This document shows, one piece after another, positions 25,662 to 33,943 of a stretch of DNA of 64,000 nt; position 1 is the first letter of the stretch, and each line of letters begins with the position of its first letter. Origin of the DNA: Rhizobium sp. CG5 (GTDB lineage Bacteria > Pseudomonadota > Alphaproteobacteria > Rhizobiales > Rhizobiaceae). The stretch lies in NCBI RefSeq assembly GCF_023701945.1, contig NZ_JABAEF010000009.1, forward strand, positions 186,001 through 250,000. The letters run 5' to 3'. Made by a program: the position numbers and the translations under genes. The notes below the pieces were generated by a model that was given only the letters and a program-made list of their open reading frames with translations, searched no databases and was not told where the DNA came from.

Positions 25662-27302
25662 ATGATGCATGTTTTCAATAAGCGGATGCGTCTGATGACG
25701 AGCAGTGCGGCCTTGGCCCTGCTGCTGGCGGCAGCACCGCAGGCGTTTGCCGAGACACCAGCCGACACGCTGGTCGAAGGCTTTGCCTTCGACGACATCA
25801 TCACGCTCGATCCGGGCGAGGCTTTCGAACTGTCGACCGCGGAAATCACCGCCAACAGCTACAGCAAGCTGGTGGCTCTTGATCCGGCCGACACTTCGAA
25901 GGTCATTGGCGAAATCGCCGACAGCTGGACCGTTTCCGACGATGGCCTGACCTATACGTTCAAGCTGAAGCCCGGCCTGAAATTCGCCTCCGGCAATCCG
26001 ATCACCGCCGAAGACGTCGCCTATTCCTTCGAGCGCGCCGTCAAGCTCGACAAGTCGCCGGCCTTCCTGCTCACCCAGTTCGGCCTCTCCGGCGACAATG
26101 TTGCCGAGAAGGCAAAGGCCGTCGACGAGGGCACGTTCTCGATGACCGTCGACAAGCCTTATGCGCCGAGCTTCGTGCTGAACGTTCTGACCTCGACGGT
26201 GACCTCTGTCGTCGACAAGAAGGTGGTCGTGGAAAATGCCAAGGCGGTCACGCCGACTGCGGAATACAAATACGACAACGATTTCGGCAACGAATACCTG
26301 AAGACCGGCTATGCCGGCTCCGGCCCGTACAAGATCCGCGAATGGCGCGCCAACGAAGTGATCGTGCTCGAGCGCAACGACAATTTCTTCGGCGAAAAGG
26401 CCAAGCTCGCCCGCGTCATCTATCGTCACATGAAGGAAAGCTCAGGCCAGCGCCTGGCGCTTGAAAACGGCGATATCGACGTGGCGCGCAACCTCGAGCC
26501 CGGCGATGTCGATGCCGTGGCCAAGAAGGACGGCATGGCGACGACTGAGGCTCCAAAGAGCACCATCTACTATTTCAGCCTCAACCAGAAGAACCCGAAC
26601 CTGGCCAAGCCTGGAGTGGCCGAGGCCTTCAAGTATCTGGTCGATTACGATGCAATCGGCGAAACCCTGATCAAGGGCATCGGCTCGATCCACCAGACCT
26701 TCCTGCCCAAGGGCCAGCTCGGCGCGCTCGACGAGAACCCCTACAAGCTCGACGTTGCCAAGGCCAAGGAACTGCTGGCCAAGGCCGGTCTGGCCGATGG
26801 CTTTACCGTCACCATGGACGTGCGCAACACGCAGCCCGTCACCGGCATTGCCGAGAACGTCCAGCAGACGCTGGCCCAGGCCGGCATCAAGCTGGAGATC
26901 ATCCCCGGTGATGGTAAGCAGACGCTGACCAAGTATCGCGCCCGTACCCATGATATCTACATCGGCCAGTGGGGTTCGGACTATTTCGACCCGAATTCGA
27001 ATGCCGAAACCTTTACCGCCAACCCGGACAACTCAGACGAAGGCAAGACCAAGACGCTGGCATGGCGCAATGCCTGGGACGTTCCGGAGCTGACCAAGGA
27101 AACGCAGGCAGCCCTGCTTGAAAAGGACAGCGCCAAGCGCGCCGCCATCTATGAAGGCCTGCAGAAGAAGGTTCTGGAAACCAGCCCCTTCGTGATCATC
27201 TTCCAGCAGACGGAAGTGGCCGGCTATTCCGCCAAGCTCAAGGATTTCAAACTGGGTCCGAGCTTCGACACCAATTTCGTCTACACGGTCTCCAAGGAAT
27301 AG
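25662..27302 (+). CDS. Peptide-type ABC transporter substrate-binding protein (family 5)
   Basis: A 546-residue periplasmic protein. The signal peptide MMHVFNKRMRLMTSSAALAL is followed by a cleavage site near PQAFAETP. The family-5 marker is DSWTVSDDGLTYTFKLKPG, then ASGNPITAEDVAYSFERAV and the C-terminal LLEKDSAKRAAIYEGLQKK. AGGGGA lies about 8 bases before ATG 25662. It is the first of five transporter genes and captures a dipeptide or similar compound. Confidence 0.92.
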   Translation: MMHVFNKRMRLMTSSAALALLLAAAPQAFAETPADTLVEGFAFDDIITLDPGEAFELSTAEITANSYSKLVALDPADTSKVIGEIADSWTVSDDGLTYTFKLKPGLKFASGNPITAEDVAYSFERAVKLDKSPAFLLTQFGLSGDNVAEKAKAVDEGTFSMTVDKPYAPSFVLNVLTSTVTSVVDKKVVVENAKAVTPTAEYKYDNDFGNEYLKTGYAGSGPYKIREWRANEVIVLERNDNFFGEKAKLARVIYRHMKESSGQRLALENGDIDVARNLEPGDVDAVAKKDGMATTEAPKSTIYYFSLNQKNPNLAKPGVAEAFKYLVDYDAIGETLIKGIGSIHQTFLPKGQLGALDENPYKLDVAKAKELLAKAGLADGFTVTMDVRNTQPVTGIAENVQQTLAQAGIKLEIIPGDGKQTLTKYRARTHDIYIGQWGSDYFDPNSNAETFTANPDNSDEGKTKTLAWRNAWDVPELTKETQAALLEKDSAKRAAIYEGLQKKVLETSPFVIIFQQTEVAGYSAKLKDFKLGPSFDTNFVYTVSKE

Positions 27303-27308
27303 TATCCC

Positions 27309-28376
27309 TTGGCCACCATCGCAAAGAAGACCGAGGCGCGGCGCGCAAGCGCGCGCGCCTCGGCGTTTTCGTGGTCCGTACTGCGGTTTCTCGTCACCGT
27401 CGTCACGACCTTTCTCGGATTGCTGGCGGTGACCTTCTTCATCGGCCGCGTCATCCCGATCGATCCGGTTCTGGCCATTCTCGGTGACCGGGCGCCCGCC
27501 CATGTCGTCGACCGCGTGCGCGAGGAACTGGGTCTGAACCTGCCGCTCTGGCAGCAATTCCTGATTTATCTCCGCCAGGCGCTGACCGGCGATTTCGGCA
27601 CGTCGGTGCTGACCACCAATCCGGTTCTGACCGATATCCGACGGGTGTTTCCGGCCACGATCGAGCTTGCCACCGTCGGCACGATCATCGGCTCGGTGCT
27701 GGGCGTGCCGCTTGGCGTGCTGGCCGCCGTCAAGCGCGGCAGCCTGATCGACCAGATCGTCCGCATCATCGGCCTGATCGGCTATTCCGTGCCGATCTTC
27801 TGGCTCGGTCTGCTGTCGCTGCTGCTGTTCTATGCGCAGCTGCGCTGGGTCGCCTATCCCGGCCGCGTCGATATCATCTACGAATACAGCTTTACGTCGG
27901 TCACCGGCTTTTTCCTGCTCGATGCCGCCTGGCAGGGCAAATGGGACGTGATGTGGGACCTGTTCCGCCACATCATCCTGCCGGCCTCGCTGCTCGGCTA
28001 TTTTTCGCTCGCCTATATCAGCCGCATGACGCGCTCGTTCATGCTCAACGAGTTGAGCCAGGAATATATCGTCGCGGCGCGGGCCAAGGGGCTGACGGAA
28101 ACCCGGATCATCTGGTTCCATGCGCTGCGCAATGCCGCAGTGCCCTTGGTGACCGTCATCGCGCTCTCCTATGCCGGCCTTCTCGAGGGCTCGGTGCTGA
28201 CCGAGACGATTTTCGCCTGGCCGGGTCTTGGCCTCTACATCACCAATTCGCTGCAGAATGCCGATATGAATGCCGTGCTCGGCGGAACCGTCGTCATCGG
28301 GTCGGTCTTCGTCGGCATCAACCTGCTGTCGGACCTGCTCTACCGCACGCTTGATCCAAGGACACGCAGCCGATGA
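27309..28376 (+). CDS. Peptide-type ABC transporter permease (DppB-like)
   Basis: A 355-residue membrane protein starting at a TTG codon (27309), with AAGGA 11 bases upstream inside the end of the previous gene. A basic N-terminus (TIAKKTEARRASARASAFSW) precedes the first transmembrane segment. DppB markers include IDPVLAILGDRAP, GDFGTSVLTTNPVL and the coupling loop YIVAARAKGLTETRIIWFHA. The gene overlaps the next by ATGA. Confidence 0.9.
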   Translation: MATIAKKTEARRASARASAFSWSVLRFLVTVVTTFLGLLAVTFFIGRVIPIDPVLAILGDRAPAHVVDRVREELGLNLPLWQQFLIYLRQALTGDFGTSVLTTNPVLTDIRRVFPATIELATVGTIIGSVLGVPLGVLAAVKRGSLIDQIVRIIGLIGYSVPIFWLGLLSLLLFYAQLRWVAYPGRVDIIYEYSFTSVTGFFLLDAAWQGKWDVMWDLFRHIILPASLLGYFSLAYISRMTRSFMLNELSQEYIVAARAKGLTETRIIWFHALRNAAVPLVTVIALSYAGLLEGSVLTETIFAWPGLGLYITNSLQNADMNAVLGGTVVIGSVFVGINLLSDLLYRTLDPRTRSR

Positions 28377-29305
28377 GCGAGACCGCGACGACACCTCCAC
28401 CCTCCCTTCGTGAATGGCTGACATCCGACCGGCCGCAATCGCGCCGCCAGGCCCGGCTGGGGCGGCTCTATGTCATCTGGCAGCGCTTCTCTGAAAACAG
28501 GCTGGCACTGGCCGGTCTCTGCATCATCCTGCTGCTGCTGTTCATCGCCGCCTTTGCCGATGTGCTGGCGCCCTATTCGCCGGTGCAGGGCGATCTGCGC
28601 AATGCTCGGCTTTTGCCGCCGGGCTCGGCCGGCTATCTGCTCGGCACCGATGACCAGGGTCGCGATATCCTGTCACGGCTGCTGCACGGTTCGCGGCTGA
28701 CGCTGTTCGTCATCTTTCTGGTCGCCATCATCGCAGCCCCCATAGGCCTGATCATGGGCACGGTGTCGGGTTATGCCGGCGGCTGGATCGATGCCGTGCT
28801 GATGCGCATCACCGATATCTTTCTCGCCTTTCCGAAGCTGGTCCTGGCGCTGGCGCTGGTCGCAGCCCTTGGTCCGGGCATCGAGAATGCGGTTCTGGCC
28901 ATCGCGGTGACCTCATGGCCGCCCTATGCGCGCATAGCCCGCGCCGAGACGATGACTTTCCGGAACTCGGATTACATCTCCGCCGTCCGGCTGATGGGGG
29001 CGTCGCCGCTGCGCATCGTGCTGTTTCATATCATGCCGCTGTGCATGTCGTCGCTGATCGTGCGCGTCACGCTCGACATGGCCGGCATCATCCTGACCGC
29101 TGCCGGCCTCGGCTTCCTCGGCCTCGGCGCCCAGCCGCCGCTGCCGGAATGGGGCGCGATGATTGCGTCGGGCCGGCGCTTCATTCTCGATCAATGGTGG
29201 GTAGCGGCGATGCCGGGCTTTGCCATTCTCGTGGTCAGCCTCGGGTTCAACCTTCTCGGCGATGGATTGCGTGATGCGCTCGATCCGAAGGAGGCCGGCC
29301 AATGA
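28373..29305 (+). CDS. Peptide-type ABC transporter permease (DppC-like)
   Basis: A 310-residue membrane protein. The long N-terminal tail is followed by LALAGLCIILLLLFIAAFAD, the DppC marker LLGTDDQGRDILSRLLHGSR, the coupling loop YISAVRLMGASPLRIVLFH and GLGFLGLGAQPPLPEWG. It starts with ATGA overlapping the DppB gene and ends with ATGA overlapping the DppD gene, so the whole unit is translationally coupled. Confidence 0.92.
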   Translation: MSETATTPPPSLREWLTSDRPQSRRQARLGRLYVIWQRFSENRLALAGLCIILLLLFIAAFADVLAPYSPVQGDLRNARLLPPGSAGYLLGTDDQGRDILSRLLHGSRLTLFVIFLVAIIAAPIGLIMGTVSGYAGGWIDAVLMRITDIFLAFPKLVLALALVAALGPGIENAVLAIAVTSWPPYARIARAETMTFRNSDYISAVRLMGASPLRIVLFHIMPLCMSSLIVRVTLDMAGIILTAAGLGFLGLGAQPPLPEWGAMIASGRRFILDQWWVAAMPGFAILVVSLGFNLLGDGLRDALDPKEAGQ

Positions 29306-30135
29306 GCCCGCTTCTCGATGTCCAGAACCTGAAAGTCGGCTTCCCGACCCGCACCGGCCTTGTGGAAGCCGTGCGCGGCGTCAGCTTCACGCTCGGCAAG
29401 GAGCGGCTCGGCATCGTCGGCGAATCCGGCTCCGGCAAGTCGCAGACCGGCCGCGCCATCATGGGCCTGACGCCGGGTCACGCGAAAATCTCGGCGGACC
29501 GGCTGCGGTTTGGCGATAGCGATCTCCTTTCGATCTCGCCCAGCGAGCGGCGCACACTGCGCGGCAAGAAGATCGCCATGATCCTGCAGGATCCGAAATA
29601 TTCGCTCAACCCGGTCATGTCGATCGGCAGGCAGATCGTCGAGACGCTGTCGACCCATGAAAGCCTGTCTTCGGCGGAGGCACGCCGGCGGGCTCTGCTG
29701 ATGCTGGAAGCGGTGCAGATCCGCGATGCCGAACGCGTCTTCGACCTTTATCCGCACGAAGTTTCGGGCGGCATGGGCCAGCGCGCCATGATTGCCATGA
29801 TGCTGGTCTGCGGACCGGAACTGCTGATCGCCGACGAGCCGACCTCGGCGCTGGATGTTACCGTGCAGCTGGAAGTGCTCGATATTCTCGACAAGCTGGT
29901 GTCGGAGCGCGGCATGGGCCTGATCTTCATCAGCCATGACCTGCGGCTCGTCTCGTCCTTCTGCGACCGGGTGCTGGTGATGTATGCCGGCCGCGTGGTC
30001 GAGGAACTGCCGGCCGGCGAACTGTCCAAGGCCCAGCATCCCTATACTCAAGGACTGTTGAACTGTCTGCCGCAGATCAGCGGCGACCGGCATCCGCTGC
30101 CGGTGTTGAAACGCCAGGCGGAGTGGTCCCTATGA
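29302..30135 (+). CDS. Peptide-type ABC transporter ATPase (DppD-like)
   Basis: A 277-residue ATPase with Walker [12 protein letters not shown], signature VSGGMGQRAMIAMM, Walker [15 protein letters not shown] and the switch SHDLRLV. The C-terminal QHPYTQGLLNCLPQIS is typical of the oligopeptide ATPase tail. It lacks the Fe-S Cys motif seen in some full-length DppD tails and is somewhat short for the family (about 320). It works as a pair with the next gene product. Confidence 0.91.
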   Translation: MSPLLDVQNLKVGFPTRTGLVEAVRGVSFTLGKERLGIVGESGSGKSQTGRAIMGLTPGHAKISADRLRFGDSDLLSISPSERRTLRGKKIAMILQDPKYSLNPVMSIGRQIVETLSTHESLSSAEARRRALLMLEAVQIRDAERVFDLYPHEVSGGMGQRAMIAMMLVCGPELLIADEPTSALDVTVQLEVLDILDKLVSERGMGLIFISHDLRLVSSFCDRVLVMYAGRVVEELPAGELSKAQHPYTQGLLNCLPQISGDRHPLPVLKRQAEWSL

Positions 30136-30890
30136 CGATGGCTCTTTCGGTTCGCGACATGGTCGTCACCTTCGATGGTTTCCGGGCACTCGATACGGTC
30201 AGTGTCGATGTCGAGCATGGCGCCTCGTTCGGCATTGTCGGCGAATCCGGCTCCGGCAAGTCGACGCTGCTTCGGGCCGTGGCCGGGCTGAACAGTTTCG
30301 AGAGTGGAACCCTGGAGGTCGATGGCCGCCGCTTCAAGGGCAAAGCGCGGGATCGCGATTTCTATCGCACCGTGCAGATGGTGTTCCAGGATCCCTATGG
30401 CTCCCTGCATCCGCGCCAGACGGTCGATCGGCTGTTGCTGGAGCCGCTGGCCATCCACGGCTTTACGGACGTCGACCGCCGCATCGAGCGGGCGCTGGAC
30501 GAAGTGGGGCTTGGGACCGGTTTCCGCTTTCGCTATTCGCACCAGTTGTCGGGCGGCCAGCGCCAGCGTGTGGCGATCGCCCGGGCGCTGATCGTCGAGC
30601 CGAAAATCCTGCTGCTCGATGAGCCGACCTCGGCGCTTGATGCCTCCATCCAGGCGGAAATCCTCAACCTGCTCGAACAGGCCCGCAAGGACCGCAACCT
30701 GACCTTCGTGATGGTCAGCCATGATCTGGCCGTCATCAGCCATATGTGCGAGCGGCTGGCCGTCATGCGCGACGGCGAGATGGTCGAGCAGTTCAGCGTC
30801 GAGGACCTGCGCTCGCGCAGCTTCTCGACCGATTATACCCGCCAATTGCTGAAGGCCAGCGAAGGGTTCCGGCGTGTGGCAGTCGGTTGA
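30132..30890 (+). CDS. Peptide-type ABC transporter ATPase (DppF-like)
   Basis: A 252-residue ATPase with Walker [12 protein letters not shown], signature LSGGQRQRVAIARAL, Walker B LLLDEPTSALDAS and switch SHDLAVI. The ATG at 30132 overlaps the DppD stop as ATGA. An in-frame GTG at 30123 is less likely. It is the last of the transporter genes. After it, 97 bases separate the ester-cyclase-like gene. Confidence 0.91.
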   Translation: MTMALSVRDMVVTFDGFRALDTVSVDVEHGASFGIVGESGSGKSTLLRAVAGLNSFESGTLEVDGRRFKGKARDRDFYRTVQMVFQDPYGSLHPRQTVDRLLLEPLAIHGFTDVDRRIERALDEVGLGTGFRFRYSHQLSGGQRQRVAIARALIVEPKILLLDEPTSALDASIQAEILNLLEQARKDRNLTFVMVSHDLAVISHMCERLAVMRDGEMVEQFSVEDLRSRSFSTDYTRQLLKASEGFRRVAVG

Positions 30891-30987
30891 GAGTGAACGC
30901 AGAGCCTGATCTGACATTCGGCTCGCCGCTCGACGGACCTTCGCCTCGACCTCTGCGTTTCAGGAGATCGGAAACAGGACGAATGCC

Positions 30988-31383
30988 ATGCGCAAAAGCG
31001 ATCTCGCCTCGGTCTACCGCGGCTATATTGCCTGCCTGAACGATCAGGATTGGTCGAATCTCGGACAGTTCGTCGACACAGAGGTCACCTACAATGGTGT
31101 CCAAATCGGCTTGTCGGGCTACAGGGCGATGCTTGAAAACGACTTTCAGAGCATCCCGGATCTGCAGTTCAACATTGAGTTGCTGATCTGCGATCCGCCG
31201 TCCATCGCCAGCCGTCTCCACTTCGACTGCTCGCCACGGGGAATGTTCCTCGGCCTTGCGCTGAATGGACGGCGCGTCACCTTCAGCGAGAATGTCTTCT
31301 ATGAATTCAAGGCCGGCAGGATCGTGCAGGTTTGGTCGGTGATCGACAAGGCGGCCATCGAAGCGCAGATTCTGGCCGGCTGA
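30988..31383 (+). CDS. Ester cyclase / SnoaL-like (NTF2-fold) protein
   Basis: A 131-residue cone-fold protein: VYRGYIACLNDQDWSNLGQF at the N-terminus, the SGYRAMLENDFQSIPDLQFN helix and strand, and a C-terminal FYEFKAGRIVQVWSVIDKAA. This pattern is that of SnoaL-like ester cyclases, in which function varies widely (isomerase, hydrolase or plain binding). It follows the peptide transporter operon in the same direction and is convergent with phnM, 6 bases away. Its substrate cannot be predicted. Confidence 0.82.
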   Translation: MRKSDLASVYRGYIACLNDQDWSNLGQFVDTEVTYNGVQIGLSGYRAMLENDFQSIPDLQFNIELLICDPPSIASRLHFDCSPRGMFLGLALNGRRVTFSENVFYEFKAGRIVQVWSVIDKAAIEAQILAG

Positions 31384-31389
31384 CGGCCG

Positions 31390-32568
31390 CTATGCTACCC
31401 GCACGCCCTGCCGCCAGATGGTCTTCAGGAAGGGATGGCCGTCATGGGTGCCGACGCGCAGCAGGTCGGCGCGTTTGCCGACGGCGATTTCGCCGCGATC
31501 CTTGAGGCCAGCGGCTTCCGCTGGCGTCTTGGTGACCATGCGCAGGGCGGCCGGCAGGTCGAAGTCGAGGTCCTCATCGGCGGCGATCATGAAGGCGGCG
31601 TCGAGCAGCGAGCGCGGCACATAGTCCGAGGCCAGGATATCGACGAGATTCTCAGCCAGCAGATCGCGCACGGCGACATTGCCGGATTGCGACCCGCCGC
31701 GCAGGATATTGGGGGCGCCGGCAACGGTCAGCATAGACCGGGCGCGGGCCTCGCGGGCCGCCTCCATCGTGCAGGGAAATTCGGAGATCAGCACACCTTC
31801 GTCGGCGGCCATGTCGACATGTTCGATATCGGTGTCGTCATGGCTTAAGAGCGGCAGGCCGCGCGATTTGGCAAGGGCGACGACCTGCGGCCGCACGATT
31901 TCGCCGATATGGCTCTTCTCCTCAACCAGCAGCTTGATCTTCTCGCGGACGATGTGATGACTCTCGCCGGTCGATTTCGAGGCCCGCGAGACATAGGCAT
32001 CGATGTCGCGGCTTTGCCGCAGGCCCGGCAGATGCTCCATCACGGACACGACCTTGACGATGGCGCGGTCGATATTGGCAGCCGTCAGGGCCACGGTCTC
32101 GGGGTCGGTGATCTCGCAGCGCAGATGAAGGAAATGCTCGGCGCGCAGCATGCCGGCGGCCTGGGTCTTCTCCAGCGCGTCGATCATCGGTCCGAGGATC
32201 TGGGCGCGTTCCGGATTGTCGGTCGTGGCGCCGACGCAGAGACTGTCGAACACAGTCGTCACGCCGCCGCCGATGATCTGCGCATCGTGCGCAAGGGCTG
32301 CGCGGGTGTAATCCCAGCGCACATGGGCGCGCGGATAGACATGTTTCTCGAAATGGTCGGTGTGGATGTCGACAAGGCCGGGCAGCAGGTAATCGCCGTC
32401 GAAATCCAGCGCATCCTTGCCGTGCAGCACCTCGTCGATGGCGGTGATGACACCGTTTTCGACGGTGATGCTGCCGGTGACGATGCGGTTGGCAAGAACG
32501 ATTCGGGCGTTGGTCAGGAGGAAGCTTGCCTCGTGGGCCTTGGACCATGGGCCGGATATCGTGTTCAT
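31390..32568 (-). CDS. phnM: Alpha-D-ribose 1-methylphosphonate 5-triphosphate diphosphatase
   Basis: A 392-residue amidohydrolase-fold enzyme with the PhnM markers GLVDIHTDHFEKHVYPRAHV, GGGVTTVFDSLC, LSHDDTDIEHV and LASDYVPRSLL. It removes pyrophosphate from ribose-methylphosphonate triphosphate in the C-P lyase pathway. ATG 32568 was chosen. The longer open frame upstream is in the intergenic region and poorly supported. No other phn gene is within the window, so here phnM stands alone between an ester cyclase and ackA. Confidence 0.9.
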   Translation of the reverse strand: MNTISGPWSKAHEASFLLTNARIVLANRIVTGSITVENGVITAIDEVLHGKDALDFDGDYLLPGLVDIHTDHFEKHVYPRAHVRWDYTRAALAHDAQIIGGGVTTVFDSLCVGATTDNPERAQILGPMIDALEKTQAAGMLRAEHFLHLRCEITDPETVALTAANIDRAIVKVVSVMEHLPGLRQSRDIDAYVSRASKSTGESHHIVREKIKLLVEEKSHIGEIVRPQVVALAKSRGLPLLSHDDTDIEHVDMAADEGVLISEFPCTMEAAREARARSMLTVAGAPNILRGGSQSGNVAVRDLLAENLVDILASDYVPRSLLDAAFMIAADEDLDFDLPAALRMVTKTPAEAAGLKDRGEIAVGKRADLLRVGTHDGHPFLKTIWRQGVRVA

Positions 32569-32764
32569 CACCTTGAATTCCTTCGGCGTTCGATGCCGGC
32601 AGCGGCGGCGTCGTTTCATCTGCCGTCGTGCGGCGCGGATTGAGGGAGTTTAACCTCGGTTTTGCTGCAAGACTACAGCATGCGCCCTGCATATCGATGC
32701 CGTATGTCGGTTATGTGTCAATGCCGGCATTTTCGGATCGTTCGGCAAGGCGCCGTGCCGTGGT

Positions 32765-33943
32765 TCAGCTGTCGAGAACGCTGATCGCCTCGTCGGCGAT
32801 CACCTGTTCCTCGTCGGTCTCGATCACCAGCACGGCAACGCGACCCGCGGCGTCATGGATGCTTTCGGAATTGGCGTCATTGGCCTCCTCGTTGAGCGCG
32901 ATGCCGAGCCATTGCAGGCGGCGGCAGACCGCGGCGCGGATCTGCGGCTGATGCTCGCCGATGCCGGCGGTAAAGACCAAAGCGTCGAGGCCGCCGATCG
33001 TTACCGTCAGCCGGGCGATCTCGCCGGCGATGCGCAGGGTGAAGATCTCGATGGCTTCGATTGCTTCCGGCTCGTCACTTTCCAGCAGGGCCCGGCTGTC
33101 GGCGCTGAGGCCGGAAAGGCCGAGCAGACCGGATTTGTGGTAGAGGATGTCTTCCACATCCTCGCGGCTGAGGCCCATCTGCCCCATCCAGTGCAGCAGA
33201 ACGCCGGCATCGATGGCGCCGCTGCGGGTCGCCATCGGAATGCCGTCGAGCGTCGAAAAGCCCATGGATGTGTCGCGGCTCAGCCCGCCCTCAACGGCGC
33301 AGAGGCTGGCGCCGCTGCCGAGATGGGCAATGATGGTCTTGCCGCCGGCAAGGTCGGGCCTCAGCCGCGCCAGTTTGTCGGCGATATAGCGGTAGGACAG
33401 GCCGTGAAATCCGTAACGCTTGATGCCCTGATCGAAATACTGGCGCGGGATGGCGAAACGCTGCACGATCGGCGACTGGGTGCGATGGAAGGCCGTGTCG
33501 AAGGATGCGGTCTGCGGCAGGTTCGGGCGCAGGTCGCGGATCGCCGTGATCAGCCGGACATTTTGCGGCTGATGCAGGGGCGCCAGCGGCGTCAGGGCGT
33601 CGATGGCGGCAATCGTCGTGTCATCCAGCAGGACAGGGCCGGAAAACATGTCGCCGCCATGCACCACCCGATGGCCGACGGCGGTCACGGCATCCATGTC
33701 GAAATGGGCGGCAAGCCAGCCAAACGTCTCCTCCAGCACCTCATGCAGCACATCGCCGGCTTCGGCCTCGAGCGGAACGTCGAAGACCTCGGGGCCTTCC
33801 ACCAGGTGAAAGGTCAGCGGCGTGTGGCGAAAGTCGATCATGCCCTTGCCGATGCGGCGCGCCTTGCCGTCCTCGTGCAGGAAGAGCCCGATCTTCACCG
33901 TCGAGGACCCGGCATTGAAGGTCAGCAGCAGCTTGTCGGTCAT
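32765..33943 (-). CDS. ackA: Acetate kinase
   Basis: A 392-residue acetate/propionate kinase with the ATP and acetate motifs: LTFNAGSSTVKIGLF, VGHRVVHGGDMFSGP, IAHLGSGASLCAVEGG, GFSTLDGIPMATRSGAIDAG and VFTAGIGEHQPQIRA. Length matches the family (about 400). It interconverts acetyl phosphate and acetate with ATP. The ATG overlaps the stop of the Pta-fusion gene as ATGA, so the two are translationally coupled. With PhaC upstream the unit balances acetyl-CoA between acetate and storage polymer. Confidence 0.95.
   Translation of the reverse strand: MTDKLLLTFNAGSSTVKIGLFLHEDGKARRIGKGMIDFRHTPLTFHLVEGPEVFDVPLEAEAGDVLHEVLEETFGWLAAHFDMDAVTAVGHRVVHGGDMFSGPVLLDDTTIAAIDALTPLAPLHQPQNVRLITAIRDLRPNLPQTASFDTAFHRTQSPIVQRFAIPRQYFDQGIKRYGFHGLSYRYIADKLARLRPDLAGGKTIIAHLGSGASLCAVEGGLSRDTSMGFSTLDGIPMATRSGAIDAGVLLHWMGQMGLSREDVEDILYHKSGLLGLSGLSADSRALLESDEPEAIEAIEIFTLRIAGEIARLTVTIGGLDALVFTAGIGEHQPQIRAAVCRRLQWLGIALNEEANDANSESIHDAAGRVAVLVIETDEEQVIADEAISVLDS

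Noticed and set aside
30896..30959. AACGCAGAG and CTCTGCGTT considered as a terminator after the Dpp-type operon
   Set aside because: The arms are perfect but 46 bases apart with no T-run; too weak to list as a terminator.
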